Assembly: GCF_000247815.1 (NCBI RefSeq)
Contig: NC_021681.1
Span: 18,691,040 to 18,755,039, forward strand
Source of the DNA: Ficedula albicollis
Lineage: Eukaryota; Chordata; Aves; Passeriformes; Muscicapidae
Length of the DNA: 64,000 nucleotides
Direction of reading: 5' to 3'
The position numbers and the translations under genes are program-made. A model generated the notes under the pieces. That model saw nothing but the letters and a program-made list of their open reading frames with translations. It had not been told where the DNA came from and searched no databases. Position 1 is the stretch's first letter, and every line of letters starts with the position of its first letter. Below are positions 11,749-26,047 of the stretch, one piece after another.

Positions 11749-12739
11749 GCAAAGTTGATGTATTGTTTTGACATACATGCACATATTGCTAACATAAATA
11801 GCAACAGAGACTTAATAACAATAGGTTTTAAAACTAGGAACTGATGTCATTTTAAATGTGTCAATCAAATAAACCAATGAAAGTGTTTCTTCTATCAAAC
11901 TGACAGTAAGTATATGCTGGAATGGCTTTATAAGAGATAGCAGACTTCTGACAGGTCATACAGAAGATGCAAAATCTGTAATTACATTCTAGTTTCTTGG
12001 ATTGTGTCCTTTAGAATGTCTAAAAAACTTTGAGAAGAAAATAAAACTTGAAAGCTATGATATATCATTCATTTCTGTAAACAAGTAACAAAAAAAGAGC
12101 AGCATATCTGAGAATGGAGATGAAATATCAGGCTGAAAGGATCTGCCGAGCCTTCAAAATAGATGCACTTAAACTTCTTGTCTTATTTTATGATTGACTG
12201 GTGCCAGTGAAGTTCTGCAGTGTAAGTTTTCAAGGATACTAAAAATGAACAATAGGAGAAATGTACAGAGGAAGATGCTGATGGGATACAGAGCCTTTCA
12301 CCTCCCGGTCAGTGGTTTGAATCTGGGCTGTGTCAGCAGTAACAGGAAACCATTGCTTTCTGACAGGTGTCAGAAGTGTGTATGGAAGGAGTGCATCAGC
12401 CATCCTCCTCCAGACCCTGATGGATATGTGCCCAAAAGCAGCCTTCAAAATGAGAATTCTTCTTGACATCCTAGAAATAAAACTGGTGTCTCCTCCCTTC
12501 CCCAGAGAGCATTGTCCCTGATTGTCTCTGCCCCTCAGCCTAAGACCACACTACCATGAACTGACTTTTGAATCAACACTATGTTTACAGAACTTCAGTT
12601 CTAATGAGCAACATTTTAAAATATCATTTTCAACTAAAATGCATTTGAACACATTTGTACAGTTCTTCATGGGATCAATAATCTTCAGCAAAGCTAGGGT
12701 TTAACCTTAGATTTTCCACTTCCAAAACCCCAGCTTTTA

Positions 12740-12740
<1 letters not shown>
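11749..12740. other. noncoding stretch, no recognised gene
   Basis: Overlapping short frames on both strands at 12194-12704, none with a recognisable domain. No repeat family seen upstream of the poly(A) tract, although such a tract could mark an old retroposed sequence. Confidence 0.55.

Positions 12741-12777
<37 letters not shown>
12741..12777 (+). repeat. poly(A) tract of 37 A
   Basis: An uninterrupted run of 37 A, followed by GAAAGAAAAGG text. It may be a simple repeat or the tail of a retroposed sequence. I recognise no processed gene or SINE in the few hundred bases before it. Confidence 0.9.
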
Positions 12778-12779
<2 letters not shown>

Positions 12780-15700
12780 AAGAAAAGGCGCACATTCATA
12801 AAATCCTCAGATACAGAAACAAGCACCTTATTCTGTCATTGGGTGGGATTAAGTTACCCACTCTGGCACATCATCTTTTTTTTTTTACTTTTTCCAGATT
12901 TATATGACTCTCATCATAGCAAATGCTCAGAGAGAGGAATTTCCAACTGGAACACATTGAAAATAGAAAGGAAATAACTCACTATAAACAGCACTGAGGA
13001 GAAACAAGTGAACATGCAGGGTACAGCATAATTCTTTGTCAGAATGTGTGGTGTACTTTTGTCTAGCAGCCATTATCTTTCCTTAAGAAGCACTGACTTT
13101 TACTTGGGATTTCAATCTACATTTTGATTGATTTCTTTTTCAGGATATAAGAAAAGTGATGGAAAGGGCTGGGGATAAGGACAAGGAAGAATAGAACAAG
13201 ATAAAAAGTTTCCATCCATGCTGTCAGGTTTGGTGAAAACAGGCTGGGGATTAACTGTTTCAGTGCTGTGGAACCTGCCTGTTAATGGAGGCAAAAGAGA
13301 TGGAGAGTTTCTTTGTGCATCAAATTCACAAGGCTCTAAGCTGCCAGCCTTGTGCTAGAATCTCTGTACCCAAAACACTGCTGAAGTGGGGACAGTGACA
13401 ACCACACTCAAGACCTGAGAACAAACAAATACTACACAAATATAGTCCTTTAACACAAAAGTTTTAGCCATAAATTACCACTTCCCACTGCTAGTACTTG
13501 ACTTTCTGCAATATATTTTATGGAGCCTGAGGTAAGCCAATTCCAACCTGACACACTGTGAATATATAACATCAAAAGATGTTTTTCCAAAAGGTCTACT
13601 TGTTAGAATTTGATTGCCAGGTCAGCTTGAACCTGAGCTTAATACACTGAGCAATGCATGTTTCTCCACAGTCAACGTGCTCCCTGTGTAGATAGATACT
13701 TTATTGAGACAAATCCAGGTTCTTGTGATATAGGATTTGATTCCTCTCCCTGGTCTTTCTGCTTGAAATTCAAATAGCAACACTCCTCTCCTTCCTTCTG
13801 ATGAAGTATTTTCATAACCCCTTTTGTACATTGTTTCTCTCACATATTTGTTCTATTTGTGGAGCCAGAGGCCTGCATAGAGGACTGAGCCCAGGGAACA
13901 ATGGAGATAAACTAACTAAATAATTTTGTAACTAGAAACAGCAAAGTAAATTCTTTTAGCTAGAAGGGGAGCAGAGAACTTTCCATGAGAGCCTGATCAC
14001 CTTTATCTTTGAAGGCAATAATCTCACACTGTAACTCCTGTCTTTCATGCTACAACACTAGAGACACCAAGGCTCGATTTAAGAAGTTGCCATGGCAGAG
14101 AACCCACAACGTCTCCAGGTATCACAAGTTAATCATCCTCCTTAAAATATAATTGATTCTATTATGAATGTCTTTAGTTTCCATTTTCAAGCCAGATATC
14201 ATTAGATCTTTTCCCTCAAAGCCTGAAAAGTTAAATAAGTGTAAAAAATACTTTACAGTCTCTACATTGTTTAATGCCTGTAGTCACCTCTTAAGCCAAG
14301 CAGAGGGTGATGTCTAGCAGGCCCAGTGAGGAGGAGGAAGAAGAGTTGGATATGGTGAGGATTGTATAGAAGGCAGCAGGAATTCAATAATTGTACCAGA
14401 ACATTTACATTTTTCTTCATCTATAAAAAGATGTCTTCTATAGAGCTCTGGTACATGTATTTTCTTGTTTTATCAAACATTTCAAAAATATAAATGAGTG
14501 CTGACTTATATTTCTATAGACCTAGTTAGAACTTACATCTCCTACAGTTTCCTCCCATACATTTAAATCTCCATCCCACACTTAAATACTTTATTTTTCC
14601 TGCTTTCTTCCTTTTACCCATTATTTTCATATTAAGAAGCAATGATGGATCTAGGAGAGCTCTGTATGATTCAACTGAAAAGTCTTTCCCTTTAGGAAAT
14701 TACTCTTGTAATTGTTCTAAAAGCAAAGCCACCAGAAGTGATGACTCAGTGCAGGAGGTGGGACCAAGCAGCAGCAAAAGATGGATCTGGGGGGTCTAAC
14801 AACAGCTCTGAGTGCCAGCACAGTCAAATTGGCTGATGAGCAGCACACAGGAGTTACAAGAAACACAGGGGTGAAAGTCCAGCCCTGCTGTGTCTGTCCT
14901 GAGCCACACCTGCAGTAAAGGACATTGATTTGCTGAGCTGAATATTCTGCAGGTATTACCTCATACTACTGAACAAAAATCCCTTCCACTCCCCAGTATC
15001 AATAGCTGAAGATTTGCCAGTCTGTGCTCTGTAGCTCATGGGAATCCACTGCTGTGCTGCCTAGGAGTTATTTTCATTACAAAATCCCTCAAGAGGTTCC
15101 AGCAGGGATGAAGCTCCTTGGACCCATCAAACTACCTGGAAACTCCCAAAGATGAAACAGGTAGTTTTAGTCCTATTAGGTTCAAGGCAAATTTCAAACT
15201 TGAACATCAAGGAGGTCAGGCTTTTGTTGCTATTTAAATATAACTGTATGGAAAATGAAATCCTGCTGGAAAGGTGAGTGTAAAGATGCTCAGAAAGGAG
15301 AAAGCTTTAAAACAGTACTTTTAAAGGGATTCAGTGCTGGCTGCTATTCTGTTAGCAATGTTTTTTGTAATCAAATCAGAGCCAGAAAAAAACGCTACAT
15401 CTTTATTGAATGGGTTATTAAAGGAAATAGAATAAAGAAATCTGAATAAAAAAATTCTCAAACAACAATGAACTAAATCCTTAAATTACAAAAATTCCCA
15501 TGAAATTTGCACAAGGTTGTATCTTATATACATCTCTAAGTCAAGCACAAAGAAAAAGGAAAAATATATGTGTATGCCTCTGAGCAGGTGCTCTCCTCTG
15601 TATTTGCAAGCTGAAAAAAAAAACCCCACAAACTTTTATTTCTGGATCTTGCTCTGAATTATTCCAGCAGTACAAAGACAACACAGTGCCTCAGTCGGTC

Positions 15701-18700
15701 AGAAGCAAGGGTGCTCAGTGTTTCTAAACTAAATTTTCTTTATTTTTGAGATCCAAATAGTTTGCAAGCACTGACAAAGCCTTGTGACCCCTTAGTGAAG
15801 AACTGAACATTTTTAAAGCCATTCTCAGCAGACAAGGACAGACAGACAATAAACATCCAATGGAGATAAGTAAGGAAACAGATTTGGGAGAGCTGCTGCA
15901 GATTTTCACTTTCACCTCAAGCAGAGAAGTTAATTTCTTTGGCCCAAAATGTCACAGAAGTTATTCATTATTACACTAAGACAAAGCTAGATAAATTTGA
16001 AGATATATGCCTCTATTAATGGGAAGAATAAATGATCTCACTTAGAAAATATTTCCAAGACACAACAGTGATTGTAGACCTGGAAACATCCAGAGTTATT
16101 ATCTACACTGAGATTCCTGGCAGTAAGACCCATTCTTTAAACCATCAAATCTTGTAATTTATGATAGTACTGTAAAATAGTTAATTTCCTAGGTAAAAAC
16201 ATATCTTAATATTATGAACATAAATTTCTCACTGATGTAATATATTTGCCTTTTCTATGACTCAAGATGAAAGTGCATAATAGTTGTAATTATGTTGTAT
16301 AAAAATGAAAAGACCTAAAAGAACAATAGGTTCTTAGTGTTGGCTACCCCTAATTGTAATCTCACCTAAACTAAGGAGCAAGGCATTCTACCCACAGTGG
16401 TGAGCAAGTGCAAGTTATATTTTTGACTGCCCATTCTTTATACTTTTCCTTCTCAAACTAATTTGTGACATCCTGCAAAGTCCTATATTTCCATAAAGTT
16501 GAACACTATGCTACATGGGACATAGTTCAGCAGAAATGTAGGTCAATTTTTAACTATCTTTCCTTGAAATGGAATGGGCTCGCATTTTACATTCAAAGGG
16601 CCACAGAGGAAAAAAAAAATGGTGTCTAATAGTCTTTACAAGTGTGCTAGGCTTTTTAGCTTAAAAGCTGCCAATATGGAAATAATAGGACATATTAAAC
16701 CATGTAAAACAGAACAGAAATGACGAGATGAGTCTGAGAAGTATGATGGGTCAGAGAAGCCACTGAAAGATGCTGAAAAAGCCCTTTCAGGTTAGGTGGA
16801 TGGGGGAGCACAGAAGGAGAGCACTGTGGAAAATTAAAAAGATTTCCCATAGCTGGGCTGAAAAGGGGATTACATAAATAAATAAGCTCCTCTCAGTAAG
16901 CAAGCTCCATAACCCTGGGTGCCTGACCCACCACTTGGTCACTCCTTCCTTTTATGGGCCCTCCTGATGGAGCAATTTGCTCCAGCTGAGCCCTGCATAC
17001 CTGGGCTCCCTTGTAATCCTCAATGAGGGCAGACACCTGGGGTAGCTCAGGGACAAAATATTAACCTTTTCCTTCCCAGAGTCTGGGGGTTTTGTACTTC
17101 AAAAGTAGAAGTCAAATAGCTGGGGAAGAGGAATTGGCTTTTGTGCTAATGCTCCAAGGATGGCCCATAGAAAAAAATGCTGTCAGAGATACAACTGCAT
17201 GGTCAGTATTTTGGATACCTAAGAACTCTGGCTACTGAAAAATTCTTGTTAACTCTAAATTACCAACCAAGACCGAAACATCTACAGTGCAAAGCATAAG
17301 AAAGGTCTTTGCCAAATAGACTAACTAAATTATTCAGACAAGTTCAGGGGGAGATAGACCAATTAGATGTGGAGCCCAAATGTAATTATCACAGAGCTTA
17401 ATAAAATCCTCTCTCGTTTCCAGGACTGTAGTGAAATTTAGTTGTGAATTTGCAGCATGACAAAGTAGGGCATGGAACTGGCCATTAGGTTTTTCTAGAT
17501 TATCTAAATCCCTTCAGCCTCACCCCAATTTCTCATCTTACACTTACTTAATTTAGCCAAAATAAAATACTGAAGGCAAAACAACCAGCAGTAACTTCTG
17601 CCTTGTAGAAAGTGCTGCATTAGGAAGCTGACAGCAAAAATGCTGAGCTGTGCTTCTGCAGGTCTGAGACCCTGGAGTGCATCAGTGCCTGGGGGATTCA
17701 CTGACAAAGGGGAGAGGACACTAAAAGGGCTGTTTGGGCTGCACAGCTCCCTGCCCTGACTGGGGGCTGAAACCTGGCTGTCAGGGAGAGCTGAAATGTG
17801 CAGGGATGCCTTCACTAGGAGGGCTTAGGAGAACAAGAAGGGTTGTTTCCCCTCTTCCTTGAGGGAAGTTAAGATAGGCTGTATGTCAGTGTGGCAGACA
17901 GGGGTCTGGCTGCTCAGCCCATGGGTCTCCTCCCTGCCAGGGAGAGTTTCCTGTTTGGTGATTTCTGGTAACTGACTCAAGACCCCATCACAGAGTCTGC
18001 CTTTCAGAAAGTACAGAGGATCCAATGCACTGAAAATCAGGTCAGATAAAGATAACTCACAGTTGGATCTCCCAAATCAGCAGCTCTTCCTGAAATCTGA
18101 AATCCCAATCCCTTGGTTGCACCTTCTGTCTCATTGTTCCTGTGGCATCTCTCAACACCTTCACCTGAAACAAAACCTTGGCTCTAAAATCCACTCAGGC
18201 TCTGTGAGACACATATAGGGAACCTTTGAGGATGAATCAAATGAAAGAAAGAACAATTGTTTCTTCCAAGACTTCAGGGTGTTTGGAATCTGTGCCCCTC
18301 TTATTCAGGATATATTTATTCATTCTTTTCAAAATGAAAGTCATATTCTTTTGATTTGTGGGAGGGGCTGCTGCAGCCAGGAACTGAACCCTCCCTTTTA
18401 TTGTTGCACAAGATCTAAAGGAATTATAACAATTAATAACACCAAAGAACTGAAAGGAAACTGTTTCATCTGAGCACTTAGGTGAGGTTAGGTGGATGAG
18501 TCTTCAGCTGCAGGGTCAAGTTTAGGTCACCTTCAGAGCTGGAATCAGGGCAGGCTTGCAGTGTTGCACCTGGTCTGCAGTGCTTCGGTGGAGGAGCACA
18601 GACAGCAAATGGAGCTCTTGCCTTGTGCCCTGACAGCACCTTGCTACAAAGCCATTTTCTTCTCCAGGAAGAATTTTTTTAATCCTGGGTGCCCTGTTTT

Positions 18701-19498
18701 ATCAATTAAAAGTTAGGCTCTTTTAATATGAGACCCATGTTGAGAGATAGGAAATTGCAGCACCTGATATTTAAGTAAAGTCTCAGCAGTGTGCATGTAC
18801 TTGTATTGAGGTGAAAACCCTTTGCACACACAAGCCCAGTAGAAAAGAGCAGTTTAAGTTTGTTTAAGGTTCCTGTGTTCTGGTAGCTTTGTCTAGAAGT
18901 GACACCTCCAGAACAGAAGTCAGATTTTGCCACCTTTAGGTTCATCCCCAAAGCTAAATCTGATCTTGAGGAATATGAAATATCAACAACCTTTGTTTCC
19001 TATGACTCTCATCACTATCACCACCTTAGAGTGCCTACAGCTCAACCATAACAAACTTTCAGACCAAAATATATTATACTATCTTTTTAGGAGAATGCTG
19101 AAGATTTGTTGATGTGGATATTAAGTATTCTGCCCTAGGAAAAAAAAACCAAAAACCTAATGAAAATCAAGTCCAAGGTGTTTTTCAGAATATTTGGATT
19201 TTACATGAAAACAGTGAAATAAGTGGTTTTTTTGTTTAAATTTATTTTAGGTATCCCAGAAAAAGCAACTGGTAACTAACTTACTGATTTAGCACCTAGA
19301 AATCTCCCTGTAAGTGCCCAATAATACTTGTTTACTTAGTTGTCTGTGAATGGATAAAAATGGATAGATTTGGATCATCCTTATATTGTTTCAAAGTATT
19401 AATCTATATTGGGGCCCTCTTGTCTATTCCCAGATAAAAGAAAGATCCTGGCCTGAAAGATCTTCACTTTAAGCACACGAGGGACAAAAGAGGCATCA
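12778..19498. other. long noncoding stretch, no recognised gene
   Basis: About 6.7 kb without a frame above about 100 codons. A half-perfect X-box (GTTGCCATGGCA) lies at 14086-14097, and a 15-bp near-palindrome (GGAGCAATTTGCTCC) at 16969-16983. There is a strong but unpartnered donor, AAG|GTGAGT, at about 15275. I saw no other repeat family by eye. Confidence 0.55.
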
Positions 19499-19560
19499 CT
19501 GTCTCCATTTTACAGCAGGGCCCCAGAACTTCTAAGTGACTTTCCAAAACTTATATACCA
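19499..19560 (-). mobile_element. MIR-type SINE relic (minus strand)
   Basis: The plus strand reads CTGTCTCCATTTTACAG, then CCCAGAACTTCTAAGTGACT and TTCCAAAACTTATATACCA. This follows the reverse complement of the MIR core (CCCCATTTTACAGATGAGG...TTAAGTGACTTGCCCAAGGTC). Only about 60 bp are recognisable and the tRNA-related head is lost. MIRs are ancient tRNA-derived SINEs of amniotes, inactive for a very long time. Confidence 0.7.
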
Positions 19561-22500
19561 CCATTTTTGTAGAGACCACAATGTATCTCCAAAAATTTAC
19601 AGAAACCTAAAAAAGAGGTATGCTTTGGAGGACCCAGAGAATGCCTGGATCCATGTTAAGCTTGGAAGTTAAACTAAGTCCTTCCAACTTTTAAACTCAT
19701 TCCAAATTTTCAGAGCTGCACAGCATGCAACAGAGAGAATGATTTGACCGCAAAGATCAAGATGATGTAAGTATTGTTCAAGAAAAATAGAGTTGAAAAA
19801 GATTCTAAAAAAGTATCAGGGGCACTTTTAAAGTATTCCTTTAAAAATAAAAATCATAAAACTACCTCTGTTGACTCCTGCTGTTAATGTGCTTTTATTC
19901 AGGTGTTTGGAAACAATATAACTTTGCACAGTAGAGAGCTACTGCCAAGGGCAGCTTTCTCATTTGTGAACATTTGTTATGTACCATGAGTTTGAGAATT
20001 GATAATGTGCATTCTTCAAGATGGCAGAGAAAACAGGCCCCTGACTGCACATAGAGGGAGAGGAATTCAAAATAGTTGGTAACTTTGATGCTTTTGAAAA
20101 TTTTAGTGAGGTAACATTTAATTAAAGCTTGAAATAAACGTTTAACTTGTCTTGCCATAAGAAGTTGCTTCACAGACATTTATCAGCACACATATATTTA
20201 GCAGCTGCCATTCAGTGTAACATCCATGTCTATCATTGTCTACTTGAAGCTCTTTTCATGCACTTCAAGTGTATTATGAAAGAGCAATTTCCTTATTAAC
20301 GAGCAAACTCTGATTAAGTTACTTAAGCAGTTGTCCCACCAAGTACTGAAGACAGAAGACAGATTGTGCAAGGACCCTGTCTCAAAAGCACAGTTGAGAA
20401 GGACAAGTGAAATTGTTAGGCTAGAAAGAAAAAGCTGGTACTCAGTGCCTCTTCCAGTAGGAAAGATTCCATCCACCCTTTTTGCCATCCTGCAAAGGAT
20501 GCATACAGCTTCAGCCCAATGGTATCCCCAGAAATACACATGTGGATAAGGATAAATCCTCTGAAAAGTATTTAACAACTAGGCTTATTCTTAAAATGCA
20601 TCAAAAATTATGGTACTATATAAGCTTTCTAAAATTTATTTTCATGCTAAATGCAGTTTCTAGCAGTGGAAAAAGTACTGTACACCATGGTCTCCAGCTC
20701 AATTTGAATTTCTTACAATCACATTTTGCATTTCTGTTTCTGTTACAATTTCTTTCCTCTTTCCACTTGTGGAAGAAATCCGATAGTTCATCATTAGCGT
20801 TATTCCATACATGCCATAGATGTTTTTAAAGGTCAATGTGTTTATGGGAATACTGCCATTGAGGATTAAAGATGACACTATTTTGACCCTTCTGACCTTG
20901 ATGGGCAGGAATGTACTTTTCAAGCATCCAGAGCCCCTCTTCACAATTTGTCTAATCCTGCATCTCCCCTGCCCTCACAGGCTATTTGCTGTTAGTGGCC
21001 ACAATAGACAAGCAATAGTACCATTATAGGCTTCTCTAACAAAAGATTTTCATGATCATTTTCTAGTGGCTTGAAGATTGACAAGATCCCCTCCTGTTAC
21101 CCAGATGCATTTTTCCCTCCTTCCTGGTGATTTCTTTTCTTGTTTCCAAGGAGGAAAGTGCCTCCCTGAGTAGCGACCTCTCTCTCTGCAGAGAGACCTG
21201 CTAGAAACAACAAACATTGCATGTTAAACCTCCTCCGAGAGGGCATTATGTACAAATGGAGTGCCAGGTCTTCTTTGATAAGGTGTGCACCCGTGGCACA
21301 ACTTAAGAATCAATTCAATTATAAAGACACAAAAATGCCTTTTGAAGAATGTTCCTGAGTGAGTCAGAGGCAGAGAGCACAGCATATATATGAGTCTGAC
21401 TTTGCCAAAGTTATTTCAGGGGAAGAAGTTGCACAGAATCATTCCAGCAGCCTGATTAACTAACTGGGCACTCATCTGTTGGTGAAATCCTGAGTGTGGA
21501 AAACAAAGCTATCACTGTGGCTTTGTCACATCAGCCGTCCTTCAGTGCACTCAGAATTTCAATTGTCTGCAGGTTTTGCTTACTTTCTGTACAAAACCTG
21601 AGCCATCTGAATAGTGTGTTGATTTTTGAGAGATGCAGAATATTTGTACCTCTCACTGGTACGTGAGAGCATGTCTGGTGCTCAGAGAGCAAGGTGCCCT
21701 TTCTCTGCCCCAGCCAGCAGTCACTTTGGAAAATTTCAACTGTGCCATCTTTGTGCCTCATTTGTAACATGAGTGGGTCATAGTACTGGCCCACACTGGG
21801 ATTTTTCTGAGGGTTACAAGTATTTTCAGATCTCTTATAAACACCAGTGAAGATTAAAATAGTAACGCAAATGTTAAAGCTTATTTTTTGCCTATGATTC
21901 ATATGTAGAAAATATATATAAAAAAAAAGACCAGTGCTGACTTTTTCATGTGTGGCACTGGACAAGATAATGTGCTTTTGAATTATGCAACATATATTTT
22001 AACATTCTCTGGACACTTTACAGGAACATCTAATTGACATGTTAGTATTTGCTTTTCATTTGCTAAGAATAGACGTTTCTCTGTATTATCATTAGTAGAA
22101 GAGGAAGAACAAGAAAGCCACAAATAGCATTATTTCAAATCCTTGGATCTCAGTCCCTTCTCTTGCTGCTGATGTCACAGGGTGGGGTTGATGTGTGCCC
22201 GCAGGGTGAGGATGTCTTGATGCATCCTCTGTTGGAGCTGAAGGGGGAATCGGCAGAGGATTCCACTGAAGAGAGGAGGAGTAAAGAAGATTTTGTTTAA
22301 ATTTGAATTAGGCTTAAAACGAGATTTTGTGACACACACAGGGAGGTCTGCACTCAGATTTGGGGTTCATGGTTTAGTTTTGTCTGTGAAGTTGTTTCCC
22401 TGAAAATGCTTGAAAACTGCTATTGTCACAGGATTTCCATTATACTGGTTCAATATTTTTTTGTACATAATTCAATAAAGAATTTGGCTCACACCAAGAA

Positions 22501-25035
22501 TCCATAACGAAAGTTAGATGTAATGAGGAGGATCCAACTTCTGCTGAAATTGAAAAACTTTGAGGTTTTCAGTTGAGACAAGGTCACCGTGTTACTTCTT
22601 TGCTTTTCTTCATTTGAGCAATTGAACTTATTGAATGTGCCAAGAGACCCATTCTCAGTGAAAAGCTCAGCAATACTCTAAGATCTAGTAATTACAGAAA
22701 TAGAACCTACACAGTGTTGAAGAAGAGAACAAATTGAATTTTCCCTAAATCTGCATGTTTTTCCTTCTTGCTCTTTATATTTATATATACTATATAAATA
22801 TCAGCATATCATTATTATAGTTAATTACATGATTACATACATTGTTACATTATTATATTATATATTACATATAGTATTAATATGCATATGTTGATATCAA
22901 AATTATATAATATACAATACATCTTCTGAATACATTCTGTGACACCATTCCTAAACAAGTTAGGTTTTGATAAAATGTTCCTGAACTGCTGAGGTTAGCT
23001 GTATTGATTGCTCTTATTTGTTTTTATGGACTCCAGGGCAAATTTTTTATGGAAAATTCTGTTCTCAAATTAAGCTAATGGTCCTTCAATTGAAAAAAGG
23101 TAGATTGTTGACCTCTACCTCTAATGTTACATGGGGAGAAAAAGATCACAGCATATCAATGCCAGTCTAAAAGCAAATCAAAACAATACTGGATTAATTT
23201 GTTCTCTCTTCTCTTGCAAAGATTGTTTTTACAAGAAGAGTTAAACTAAGGGCAAGGCAACAAAATTTGTCACTGTTTTTTTTTCCCCCTTTTTCTTTAC
23301 TCAGTTGATCTCCTCTATTTAAATGCAATTAGTATTATCCTAATGTAGTCTTTTTATCCATATCCATATCTTCTCATCTTACTGTTTGCTAATATGATCC
23401 TGACAACCAAAAGGACATCAGTACACTCAGCAAACTTATTAACCAGCCATTCTGTCTCACGGGGAGGCAACCGAGCTGCAAAGAAAGGCATGAGTCACTG
23501 GAAGCTGTGAGACACCAAGACTTTGATGCTGCAGGCAAAACAAGCTGCTTCATGACACAGTTTGTAAAATGTTTGCATAGGAGCAAAATTCTGCCAAAAA
23601 GCATTCAGGAGAGTTTACCTAGTGCAGCATACAAACTACAGAGCATCCCACAGTATGTGATATTTACAGACATTTAACAGCTATGAGCTTTCCCTCTACA
23701 GCAATGGTGCCTCCCTGGTAGATTTTGATCTTGGGTCCTTTTCTAACACATAGACTGCTATTGCCAGGGGAAACCTCAGTTTCTATTCCTTTTTCAGTGC
23801 TATGTTCAGAAGAAATATCTTCAGGTACCAGAAAGAATAAATAGGTCTCTCCAGTAAAACCATGTATTGCCCCTACTCTCTTGATCAGTTCCTTGGTTCC
23901 AGTTTTCAAAAAGTCTCAAAGGCAGAGGAAAGGAGTCATGCTGGCTCCTGCTACATTAGCCCATTGGCAGCATTGTTCCCAGATGGGAAAGCAGACCTCT
24001 AAGTACAGGGAAAGCCTTTCAGCAGCCTTGGCTGCCCCTGGGCTGAGGCACTTTAGAAGTGTAACTACATGCAGCCACACTGCACCAGTGTGGAAAGTTA
24101 AGGAGAATACAAGCAAAGTGCCACTGAAATCTTGGAAGGAGGCAGAAAATAATAAACACTCCAACTGAAATTTGGCCTGGACACATGTTATTTGGTCTAA
24201 GTGCATGTTTACATTTCTTTGAAATGTTCCTAAACACTCCCTCTGTCTGAAAAGAAATTTCAAAACCATGATGAAAAAATCTGTTTCAGATCATGTGTAT
24301 TGGTTTTAAAACCAGGCATAACATTGCAGCCGGCTCTTTTATCCAGAAAAGGTGCAACTGTCATATCAATTTAGAACTTCAGTCATGTTATTTTAAACCT
24401 GCATTAGCAAAACCTATAACAAAACATGTCTCTGTTGTCCACATCTTGCATCTGGAGCAAGGTTATGCCTAAGTCTGATCTTTAAAACCAGTATGGAAAT
24501 TATATCTGATATGTTCTGCACTTTGTAACATGGTCCACGTGGACTTTTTCACTGTAGTGATAACACAGCCCTATAGACCACCTGGTAAAAACATTACACA
24601 TTAAAAATGACAGTGAAAAAGCTGGTGCAAATATATCAGAATTACATAGGAAAAGGTTGCAATGTAAGGTTAAATCAAAACATCTACATTTATAGGCACT
24701 ATCTGGCACCCTACTTTTGGAAAAAGGTATCTTACAGTGTCATTTTAAAGGTTCAGTACTGGGTTTTCAAGCTGGAAAATAGAATAAGACCACTGCTTGA
24801 AGGAGGTGAAATTTTGCTGACATTATGGAAGCTCTTACTAGTTGGTCTCCTACCACTTGATAATAGTCTACAGATGCTGTGGAAAAGCACTATCAAAAGG
24901 CAATTTTTACATATAGAACCTCTCAAATCACAGCCAAACACGACTTCACACAAGTAATTCAGGAATTTATGTTACATATGGCAAAAGCATTTATAAACCA
25001 GGATTAGAATACAGAGAGGTGTCCAGATGAGACTC
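19561..25035. other. noncoding stretch, no recognised gene
   Basis: No coding frame with a recognisable domain; the longest is about 144 codons at 21531-21965 (minus), A/T-rich and featureless. 21190-21350 is less repetitive and evenly composed, the sort of text that can be conserved noncoding DNA, but conservation cannot be judged from one genome. A TA-rich tract sits at 22778-22920. Confidence 0.55.
22778..22920. repeat. TA-rich low-complexity tract
   Basis: About 140 bp composed almost only of A and T, in TATATA, ATTATT and TTACAT blocks. A degraded AT microsatellite or low-complexity region. Confidence 0.75.
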
Positions 25036-25083
25036 TGCTGTCACCTCTTTGCACCAAGTAAAAGAAGTAAAGAGGTGACAGTA
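25036..25083. other. inverted repeat able to form a 17-pair hairpin
   Basis: 25039-25050 is TGTCACCTCTTT and 25069-25080 is its exact reverse complement. Three more pairs extend the stem outward (one of them G-U) and two extend it inward (one of them G-U), leaving a 14-nt loop. The stem is shorter than a usual microRNA precursor, and nothing around it suggests a terminator or transposon end. Confidence 0.6.
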
Positions 25084-26033
25084 AATGAAAAGGAGTAAAG
25101 TAAAGAGTAAAGCAAAAGGAGTAAAGTGTCTTGCAGTGCTGGCAAGGCCACTGTTGATGCTGGTGGATGCCCACAGTGCCTGGGGTAGGTGTCACACCAG
25201 AGATGAGACTCTGTGCTCAGGACAGGCCAGCAGTGGTCCTGAACCTTATGACTGTTATCCCATTTTATCCCAGGAGATGAGGGCACAGGGTTCAGCCTTG
25301 AAAGCCTTGCTTGAAAACAGGGAGCCAAGCTGATCTCATGGTGTGATGTTGGAAACAGCTTCTTTTTACAGAAGAATACATTTCTTCCTAATTTTACCCT
25401 TTCTGCAAAGCAGAATGAAAGCTCTCAAGACTAAATTCCCGGCTAAAACCAAACAGTATAAAGAGAATTTGCCCCCACAAAAATGATGTGAGAAAATTTT
25501 ATAATTGCACAGTACTGTCTCCCATAACACAGATTCCCATCTGCAGTTTCTTCCCATCTGAAGGACTGATCATGCTGCTAAATGTTTGGAGTAGTAGCTA
25601 CAAATCTACACATCCATTATATGACATACACACAGAAAATAACTACTGAGGTAGTTAAAAACAGTAAAAAACACCTGACAGCTATTGTAACCAGTAAAGA
25701 GATAAAGATACCTTATAATTTGCTAACAAATAAATTTAATATTTCCAGGTACAACATATTAGAAAATTCCATAGAAGGAAATTTTTTTGTGTGTAGACCT
25801 TGTTTTTACAACTTTAAAACTTTAAGTAGCTGACATGGTGCCAACTTTTGGGGGGTAAAAAAATCACCTGTCTTATTTCCAAGCTGACACAACATGTTTT
25901 AAGTAGATGAAGGCTCGGTTTCATTACATTAGCAGTGTCTCTAGGTGCTCTTTGATGCATCCCTCCTGTGCTTAGTAATTTAGTAACAGGTTGGAAATGA
26001 GCAGAGGGGTAAAACGAGACTCTGTTGCCAGAG

Positions 26034-26047
26034 CAACTACTGCACAC
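26034..26047. promoter_or_regulatory. perfect X-box (RFX) motif
   Basis: GTTGCCAGAGCAAC fully matches GTNRCCNNRGYAAC. No CCAAT box is adjacent and no transcription start can be tied to it. This is a motif call only. Confidence 0.25.

Noticed and set aside
21531..21965. 144-codon minus-strand frame
   Set aside because: No domain and no splice or promoter context; consistent with chance.
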